From positions 6,161 through 38,582 of the forward strand of contig PLGI01000011.1 in assembly GCA_003139775.1 (NCBI GenBank): 32,422 nucleotides of DNA, read 5' to 3'. The notes beneath the pieces are model-generated. The model saw nothing but the letters and a program-made list of their open reading frames with translations, was not told the DNA's origin and made no database searches. Numbering within the stretch: the first letter of the stretch is position 1; every line of letters starts with the position of its first letter. This DNA comes from Syntrophaceae bacterium (GTDB taxonomy: Bacteria > Desulfobacterota > Syntrophia > Syntrophales > Smithellaceae). A program made the translations under genes and the position numbers. Shown one piece after another: positions 26,706-32,422 of this stretch.

Positions 26706-26885
26706 AAAAGTGGAGCCCCCTCCGGCAGGAGCCGGATGCTCCCTACAATAATGAGACCCAAGCTTCAGAAACGAAGTGCATTGAAGTTTGCAGGTCGAAT
26801 TATCCCACAAAGCAGAGGATAACGCGACCTCCCGCGAGTTACGGCGCATTCCTCCCACGGCTGGAGTTGGGGGATTCCAAGTTGC
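26706..26885 (-). repeat. Composite hairpin repeat, copy R5
   Basis: 32-nt hairpin 26759-26790; minus strand carries GGTCGCGTTATCCTCTGC...GGGATAATTCGACC as in R2; flanked by GGAGCCCCCTCCGGCAGGAGCCGGATGCTCC and a minus-strand GAATCCCCCAACTCCAGCCGTGGGAGGAATGCG module. Confidence 0.85.
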
Positions 26886-26990
26886 GGGATAGATACTCCT
26901 TCGGCGGCAGTGGACTTTGTAATAATTAGATAGGATGAATAGATCAACCATCAAAAAGCAATATTTTACCAATACAACAAGGATTGAACC

Positions 26991-28451
26991 ATGAAAGGTT
27001 TATTTGCGCACAAACCGCTGCATCTTATCATGCAGGATCCTGAGGTCGAGCAACATAAGCTGAAACGGGTCCTGGGACCATGGGGTCTTATAAGCCTTGG
27101 TATAGGCGTTATTATCGGCGCAGGAATTTTTGTATTGTCCGGCCAGGCTGCGGCAAATTACGCCGGCCCGGCAATCGTGCTTTCGTTCATCCTTTCGGCA
27201 ATCGGATGCGCGCTGGCAGGCCTCTGCTACGCAGAGTTCGCATCAATGATCCCGATTTCCGGCAGCGCCTACACATATGCCTATGCGACACTGGGAGAAT
27301 TTATTGCGTGGATCATCGGTTGGGACCTTGTGCTTGAATACCTTTTCGGCGCATCAACGGTCGCGGTTGGCTGGTCAGGATATGTGGTCAGTTTTCTAAA
27401 AGATTTTAATATCAATATTCCGGCTGTTTTCAGCCAGGCGCCACTGTCCTATTCCGTCACAGGCGGCTGGCATGCAACCGGCGCAATCTTGAATTGTCCG
27501 GCCATTTTTATCGTCGGACTCATGACCACACTTCTGGTCATCGGCATCCGCGAATCGACAAGGGTCAACAATGTCATCGTGATTATCAAGCTGATCGTCA
27601 TTGTTCTCTTTGTCGGCGTCGGCGTATTTTTTATCAAGTTAGCCAACTGGTCGCCCTTTCTACCCGACAATACCGGTCAGTTCGGGTCATTCGGCTGGAG
27701 CGGTGTTGTGCGCGGCGCAGGCGTGATCTTTTTTGCTTACATCGGTTTTGACGCGGTTTCAACCGCGGCGCAGGAAGCGCGCAACCCTCAGCGTGACATG
27801 CCGATCGGCATTCTGGGTTCGCTCGCCATCTGCACAATCATTTTTATCCTCATGACCGGTGTGCTAACCGGCATCATGAAGTATACGAACCTGTCTGTAC
27901 CTGATCCCATTGCGGTTGCCGTCAATGCCGCAGGCCCGGGCATTGCGTGGCTCCGGCCATTCATCAAATTAGGTGCCATTGCCGGCTTGAGTTCTGTGGT
28001 ACTCGTTCTGCTCATGGCTCAGCCGCGTGTTTTCTTTTCCATGGCGCGCGACGGTTTACTGCCGGCAGCGTTTGCCCGCGTGCATCCGCGTTTCAAGACA
28101 CCGTACATACCGACAATTCTCACCGGGTGTGTTGCGGTAATGGTGTCAGGTATCTTTCCCATCAATATCCTCGGCGAACTGGTTTCCATAGGCACGCTAT
28201 TGGCATTTGTCATCGTGTGCATCGGAGTGCTCGTGCTGCGCTACCGCCATCCGGAAATCCCGCGCGTGTTCCGCACGCCATGGGTCCCGTTCGTCCCCAT
28301 AGCCGGCGCCCTAGTGACCCTGCTCCAAATGGTGTTTTTACCGCTTGACACTTGGATACGCCTCTTTGTCTGGATGGCGATAGGCATCGTCATTTACTTC
28401 TTCTACAGCCGCAAACACAGCAGACTGAGGATTTTATCGCTGGAAGAGTGA
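26991..28451 (+). CDS. APC-family amino acid permease
   Basis: LGPWGLISLGIGVIIGAGIFVLSGQAAANYAGPAIVLSFILSAIGCALAGLCYAEFASMIPISGSAYTYAYATLGE; about 12 hydrophobic segments. Confidence 0.94.
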   Translation: MKGLFAHKPLHLIMQDPEVEQHKLKRVLGPWGLISLGIGVIIGAGIFVLSGQAAANYAGPAIVLSFILSAIGCALAGLCYAEFASMIPISGSAYTYAYATLGEFIAWIIGWDLVLEYLFGASTVAVGWSGYVVSFLKDFNINIPAVFSQAPLSYSVTGGWHATGAILNCPAIFIVGLMTTLLVIGIRESTRVNNVIVIIKLIVIVLFVGVGVFFIKLANWSPFLPDNTGQFGSFGWSGVVRGAGVIFFAYIGFDAVSTAAQEARNPQRDMPIGILGSLAICTIIFILMTGVLTGIMKYTNLSVPDPIAVAVNAAGPGIAWLRPFIKLGAIAGLSSVVLVLLMAQPRVFFSMARDGLLPAAFARVHPRFKTPYIPTILTGCVAVMVSGIFPINILGELVSIGTLLAFVIVCIGVLVLRYRHPEIPRVFRTPWVPFVPIAGALVTLLQMVFLPLDTWIRLFVWMAIGIVIYFFYSRKHSRLRILSLEE

Positions 28452-28461
28452 TCTTGGCAAT

Positions 28462-28498
28462 AAAAAGGGGTTAACAATTTTCTTGTTAACCCCTTTTT
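28462..28498. terminator. Bidirectional Rho-independent terminator
   Basis: AAAAAGGGGTTAACAA-TTTTC-TTGTTAACCCCTTTTT, perfect 16-bp arms between the permease and the tRNA cluster. Confidence 0.9.
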
Positions 28499-28504
28499 GG
28501 ATTT

Positions 28505-28580
28505 TGGTGAGCCCTGTCGGAATCGAACCGACAACCTAATGATTAAGAGTCATTTGCTCTGCCAGTTGAGCTAAGGGCCC
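28505..28580 (-). tRNA. tRNA-Lys (CTT), CCA encoded
   Basis: GGGCCCTTAGCTCAACTGGCAGAGCAAATGACTCTTAATCATTAGGTTGTCGGTTCGATTCCGACAGGGCTCACCA; anticodon loop CTCTTAA. Confidence 0.95.
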
Positions 28581-28627
28581 ACACACGGAACTTTTAAAAA
28601 AACATCCCTTTCTATTTATACTTTTTC

Positions 28628-28704
28628 TGGTACGCCCGGTAGGATTCGAACCTACGACCAACAGATTCGAAGTCTGCGACTCTATCCAGCTGAGCTACGG
28701 GCGC
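28628..28704 (-). tRNA. tRNA-Arg (TCG), CCA encoded
   Basis: GCGCCCGTAGCTCAGCTGGATAGAGTCGCAGACTTCGAATCTGTTGGTCGTAGGTTCGAATCCTACCGGGCGTACCA; loop CTTCGAA. Confidence 0.95.
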
Positions 28705-28718
28705 ACAATTTACGTATA

Positions 28719-28796
28719 TGGGGTGAGTGAAGGGATTTGAACCCTCGGCCTCCGGGGCCACAACCCGGCACTCTAACCAGCTGAGCTACACCCACC
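28719..28796 (-). tRNA. tRNA-His (GTG), CCA encoded
   Basis: GGTGGGTGTAGCTCAGCTGGTTAGAGTGCCGGGTTGTGGCCCCGGAGG...TTCAAATCCCTTCACTCACCCCA; loop TTGTGGC; G-1 present. Confidence 0.95.
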
Positions 28797-28881
28797 ATTT
28801 ATGCCAATTCGCTTTCTTTGGCTAACTTTGTTGGCATCGTCATCGCCGCGCTATCCTTTGAAAGCAAATGGCATTACACCT

Positions 28882-28958
28882 TGGTGCGCCTGGAGGGATT
28901 CGAACTCTCGGCCCACGGATTAGAAGTCCGTTGCTCTATCCAACTGAGCTACAGGCGC
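28882..28958 (-). tRNA. tRNA-Arg (TCT), CCA encoded
   Basis: GCGCCTGTAGCTCAGTTGGATAGAGCAACGGACTTCTAATCCGTGGGCCGAGAGTTCGAATCCCTCCAGGCGCACCA; loop CTTCTAA. Confidence 0.95.
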
Positions 28959-29075
28959 ATTTTTTAACCATGTGCCAAAAAGATTTAGCGTCTTATCGTC
29001 TCCGCCTTCTTTTGTCAAGACCTAATGCTGATGAAATTGTAAACAATCTTAAACTTGCACATACTAGATGACCAT

Positions 29076-29105
29076 ATCACGGGTATGAAACCCCAAAGCA
29101 AGCAC
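29076..29105 (+). repeat. Hairpin repeat family, terminal fragment R9
   Basis: ATCACGGGTATGAAACCCCAAAGCAAGCAC; same terminus as R3 on the minus strand (AATCACAGGTATAAACCCCAAAGCAAGC). Confidence 0.65.
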
Positions 29106-29119
29106 TGAAAAGTCATCTA

Positions 29120-30982
29120 TTACTTAACATAACCGGCAATACCTTCAAACCGGTATCTTTTTTTATTAATCTTTCCTCCCTGGAGATCTGTTGAATAAAA
29201 ATAATGTTCCGTTTTCGAATTATACCACCTGTAAAGCTCTCTGGTATTTGTCAATCTGGATGTCGCGATGTTGCCTATCGAACCTTCAAATATGTATCCC
29301 TGAAGATTCTTGCCGCCGCCCGTTATATTATAATGGTAAAAGTGATCTTTTTTTTGCGGACTATACCAACGATAGAAACTGGTCGTCCCCGGAGTTTCCG
29401 GCTTAAAAAGCCGAAAAGCAATGCCTTCCTTTACGTAATGATTTTGACTTAATCTCTTTGTTTCTGATTGAGGATTGGCCGTAAACAAATAATCAGTTCC
29501 ATTGTAATACCTGTAAATATCAATAACCTTAACTGTATTATCGGGAACTATTTCCGCGAAGACTTCGACAATTCCCTCACCGCCATTGGTATCAAATACA
29601 ATATAATCCGCATAACAACCTGGCGTCATTTGTCCCGTATTTAAGGTAACTCTAAGATAATTGGTTTGACTGGTTGTCGCGCCGGAATTAGGCACAATGT
29701 TTATACTGCCGGCAGGAAGATAAAAAATGTTTTCTCCTAATATTTTTACGCCTTCAAATACCAAACGGCTATCCTTACTGATAATAGTAAGAACATGGGG
29801 TCCGTCAGTAAGTCCTTCCGCAACCAGTAATTCCCCTTTTTTTTCTTTCAGGTCGGCAAACAATTCACTATCATCAATTATAGTTTTATCAAGATATGCG
29901 GTTAAATTGACTTCGTCAGGATAAGTCAATAAATACAGAATTATTCCTTTTCCGCGAAAGTTAATTTTAATAAAGTTCTCCCCTTCCGCGCCCGAAGGAT
30001 AACCATTACTTTCCGTCCAGTTGCCCGTTAATTCCACGGTTTCTTTCAAATATTTGGGCACGGTATAAACTCCGTTTCCCCGCGCATCTTCATTGACAAA
30101 CGATATATATCTACCTTTTTTAAAATTGGCCGGTTCCTCTTTAATTTCATGTTTTTGCGCCGCCACCGACCATGTCAACATTTCTTTACCACTGTTGGTC
30201 ACCATTATCTTTTTGGAAACAGTTTTCTCCGGTAAAATACTGCCCATATCCAATCTTAAAGGATTCAAATTGATCAAAGGAGATTTTCGAGTATAAACTA
30301 TTATAAACGTGACAAAGATTGTTCTTGACCCGCCTTCAAAGTTAATTTTAATTGCTTCTTTATGAGTACCTGCCGGAAATTCCTTATGGCAGATAAGCTT
30401 TTCACTACCAGCTTCTAGTGTCATCTCTACATTGTGAATTGCAATTTTAGAGCTACTGTCATTTAATAATGATTTAACGGGCAGTAACCGAATTTCAACA
30501 CGCAAAGAATCAGTGTTGTTTTCTAACACGCCCGATAACTTCTGTTCTTCTAATTTCTTCCACCCTTCCGGTCCATCTGTCGACCAATCAATGTTGCCTG
30601 AACCCATATTCTTTAATGTAAATATTCCTTCACCGGATTTGTCGGCATTGATTTTTCCTACATTAATCTCCCTCGGCGTTATTGTCAGCACCGGCCATAA
30701 ATGCTCCCCATCCTTGTTTACAGTGCTTTGAACTTTTTGCTTAATAATTTTATTTTGTTCTGGATTTATATTATTTTGAGCGACAGTTATAAATGGATAA
30801 ACAATCAGCGCGAAAATAATCACGGGTATGAATTTTAAAACAAGCTTTGGAAACAATTCCGCAGCAAACTGCAATGTATTAAACCCTCCGCTTCGCGGGA
30901 TTGTTCGACTTACAAATTTCAATGCACTTCGTTTTTGAAATTTGAGTCTCACAGTAAAGATAAAATTATTCTTTATCTTCAA
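29120..30982 (-). CDS. Exported/surface protein with ASH/DUF1573-like domains and C-terminal DUF5648-like repeats
   Basis: LTITPREINVGKINADKSGEGIFTLKNMGSGNIDWS and LNPLRLDMGSILPEKTVSKKIMVTNSGKEMLTWSV; C-terminal VIDIYRYYNGTDYLFTANPQSE...FYRWYSPQKKDHFYHYN...LYRWYNSKTEHYFYST. N-terminus includes repeat-derived sequence. Confidence 0.75.
   Translation of the reverse strand: MKIKNNFIFTVRLKFQKRSALKFVSRTIPRSGGFNTLQFAAELFPKLVLKFIPVIIFALIVYPFITVAQNNINPEQNKIIKQKVQSTVNKDGEHLWPVLTITPREINVGKINADKSGEGIFTLKNMGSGNIDWSTDGPEGWKKLEEQKLSGVLENNTDSLRVEIRLLPVKSLLNDSSSKIAIHNVEMTLEAGSEKLICHKEFPAGTHKEAIKINFEGGSRTIFVTFIIVYTRKSPLINLNPLRLDMGSILPEKTVSKKIMVTNSGKEMLTWSVAAQKHEIKEEPANFKKGRYISFVNEDARGNGVYTVPKYLKETVELTGNWTESNGYPSGAEGENFIKINFRGKGIILYLLTYPDEVNLTAYLDKTIIDDSELFADLKEKKGELLVAEGLTDGPHVLTIISKDSRLVFEGVKILGENIFYLPAGSINIVPNSGATTSQTNYLRVTLNTGQMTPGCYADYIVFDTNGGEGIVEVFAEIVPDNTVKVIDIYRYYNGTDYLFTANPQSETKRLSQNHYVKEGIAFRLFKPETPGTTSFYRWYSPQKKDHFYHYNITGGGKNLQGYIFEGSIGNIATSRLTNTRELYRWYNSKTEHYFYSTDLQGGKINKKRYRFEGIAGYVK
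30821..30952 (+). repeat. Hairpin repeat family, copy R6, inside the 5' end of CDS 29120-30982
   Basis: AATCACGGGTATGAA..., CCCTCCGCTTCGCGGGATTGTTCGACTTAC and 32-nt hairpin 30913-30944 (CAAATTTC...GAAATTTG). Confidence 0.88.
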
Positions 30983-31005
30983 TATAAATACCTCTTTTTA
31001 AAAAA

Positions 31006-31095
31006 TAATCACGGGTATTAAACCTCCGCTTCGCGGGATTGTTCAACTTACCAATCCGTTACGCTGCGCTTTCGGAATTGGAGTTTCATAATAAT
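31006..31095 (+). repeat. Hairpin repeat family, copy R7
   Basis: AATCACGGGTATTAAACCTCCGCTTCGCGGGATTGTTCAACTTACCAATCCG...CGGAATTGGAGTTTCA; 31-nt hairpin 31051-31081. Confidence 0.88.
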
Positions 31096-31266
31096 GAATC
31101 GTTTATTTCTAACTCAAAGATTAAATTTAAGCAACTAGTTTGAGTTATCGGCTCATTCAAAATACTTGACATATCCGGTAAACAAGATGTAGCTTTCATC
31201 CAATTTTTAGTGAAGAACACATCCACCAAGGCGGAGTTTGCTGATTGAGCTCCTGATCAAACAATT

Positions 31267-32409
31267 ATGAATTACGATATTTTTAAATACTGGATTGCGC
31301 TAAAATCTATCGCGGGCGTCGGAAATATTACTTTTCCGGCATTAGTGGATAAGTTTTGTTCTTTACCCGCTATTTTTGCCGCACCGGTTTCAAAATTAAG
31401 TGAAATCCCGGGAATTTCCAAGAATATCGCCACAGCAATCGCCAGTTTTAAGGACTGGGAGAAAGTTAAAGAAGAACTTGAACTTCTCGATAAAAATAAA
31501 ATTAATATAATTACTTATCGAGATGAAATTTATCCAGAAAAACTCATGAATATTTATGACCGCCCTCCTTTTCTTTATGTTCGGGGCAATCTGAATAAAG
31601 ATGATATAAATATTGCCGTAGTCGGCTCCCGTCAGGCCAGCACCTACGGCAAATACACGACGGAAAAGATTAGCCGCGAACTTGCCCTCAAAGGTTTAAC
31701 TATTGTCAGCGGCATGGCCCGGGGCATTGATTCCGTAGCACACCGCGGAGCACTGACCGCACATGGCAGGACGATCGCCGTTCTGGGCAGCGGACTAGAT
31801 GTTATTTATCCTCCGGAAAACAAAAAATTATTTACTGATATCATTCAAAATGGCGCTGTTATTTCTGAATTCCCGCCAGGCACACCACCGCGTTCAGCCA
31901 ATTTCCCGACACGCAATCGTATCATCAGCGGTATGTCCTATGGCGTTGTAATCGTAGAAGCTGGAGAAAAAAGCGGCTCTCTCATTACAGCCAGACTTGC
32001 GCTGGAACAAGGACGGGAAGTCTTTGCCGTGCCTGGAAGTATCGACTCCGCAGGTTCACGCGGAACAAATAAACTAATTAAGCAAGGCGCAAAATTAATT
32101 GAAAATACCGATGATATTCTGGAAGAAATTTTGCCCCAGTTCGAAAGAACAATTGTATTGAAACCGCATACTATTGACAACTCCGAAGCCATTGCCACTA
32201 AACCCGCCGAAATATTGAGCGCTGTTGATCAAAAAATAATCGGCTTTGTTTCCGGTGGCCGCGTTCATATTGATGATTTGATTTCTTCCACCGGTTTATC
32301 GTCTGCCGACATTTTAAGCGCATTGACGACATTGGAAATGAACTACCCCGCAGCAAGCTACGGGGTATCAAAAGCCTCTATAAGGAATAGGCCTTTCGTA
32401 GCAAGCTAA
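31267..32409 (+). CDS. dprA: DNA-processing protein DprA/Smf, C-terminus replaced by repeat-derived residues
   Basis: NIAVVGSRQASTYGKYTTEKISRELALKGLTIVSGMARGIDSVAHRGAL...IAVLGSGLDVIYPPEN...NFPTRNRIISGMSYGVVIVEAGEKSGSLITARLALEQGREVFAVPGSI. Confidence 0.95.
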   Translation: MNYDIFKYWIALKSIAGVGNITFPALVDKFCSLPAIFAAPVSKLSEIPGISKNIATAIASFKDWEKVKEELELLDKNKINIITYRDEIYPEKLMNIYDRPPFLYVRGNLNKDDINIAVVGSRQASTYGKYTTEKISRELALKGLTIVSGMARGIDSVAHRGALTAHGRTIAVLGSGLDVIYPPENKKLFTDIIQNGAVISEFPPGTPPRSANFPTRNRIISGMSYGVVIVEAGEKSGSLITARLALEQGREVFAVPGSIDSAGSRGTNKLIKQGAKLIENTDDILEEILPQFERTIVLKPHTIDNSEAIATKPAEILSAVDQKIIGFVSGGRVHIDDLISSTGLSSADILSALTTLEMNYPAASYGVSKASIRNRPFVAS

Positions 32410-32422
32410 GGGGAATTAACCC
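32344..32422 (+). repeat. Hairpin repeat module R8 at the dprA 3' end (truncated by window edge)
   Basis: TACCCCGcagcaagctaCGGGGTA hairpin 32344-32367, related to GCAGCAAGCTGCGGGGTATAA in R4 and minus-strand R3; a second GTAGCAAGCTAAGGGG follows. Confidence 0.7.

Noticed and set aside
27947-28348. 133-aa plus-strand ORF in the permease
   Set aside because: Alternate frame of the GC-richer permease gene; low-complexity shadow ORF.
28505-28958. tRNA cluster as an integration hotspot
   Set aside because: Four intact CCA-encoding tRNAs without integrase, att-like duplication or tRNA fragment visible in the window.
28868-29071. 67-aa ORF MALHLGAPGGIRTLGPRIRSPLLYPTELQAH...
   Set aside because: It is the antisense translation of tRNA-Arg(TCT), a well-known spurious ORF type.
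1-32422. CRISPR array possibility for the recurring repeats
   Set aside because: Copies are widely dispersed, in both orientations, with no regular spacers and no cas genes.

Overview
The window reads as an accessory-rich chromosomal segment of a Gram-negative bacterium, perhaps Desulfobacterota-like (taxonomy is inference only). Left to right it contains: (1) leucyl aminopeptidase; (2) a minus-strand minor-pseudopilin set in the order H-I-J-K-like, preceded by an ECF sigma factor and a small membrane protein; (3) a GT2 glycosyltransferase and a Gfo/Idh oxidoreductase fused to a left-handed beta-helix acyltransferase; (4) a CDP-3,6-dideoxyhexose locus: rfbF-rfbG-MBL hydrolase on minus, diverging from a tightly packed plus-strand operon of about 12 genes (rfbH, epimerase, C-methyltransferase-like, NeuB-like synthase, KdsC-like HAD phosphatase, ThDP enzyme, SDR, Gfo/Idh, FkbM methyltransferase, radical SAM, GT2, GtrA); (5) a stand-alone biotinyl/lipoyl carrier domain, an APC permease, four tRNAs, a DUF5648-like surface protein and dprA. 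The strongest unexplained signal is a dispersed family of hairpin-rich repeats. The core unit is about 70 nt and carries a 32-nt stem-loop whose stem covaries between copies. Copies occur in both orientations at CDS ends, supply the last residues and stop codons of pepA, the sigma gene and dprA, and lie in frame near the N-terminus of the DUF5648-like protein. In most copies the repeat keeps a common open frame (about RPKLQKRSALKLAGRIIPRSRG). The second candidate is the NeuB/HAD/ThDP/SDR/radical-SAM sugar module, which matches no pathway I can name. All assignments come from reading the sequence; no searches were run.
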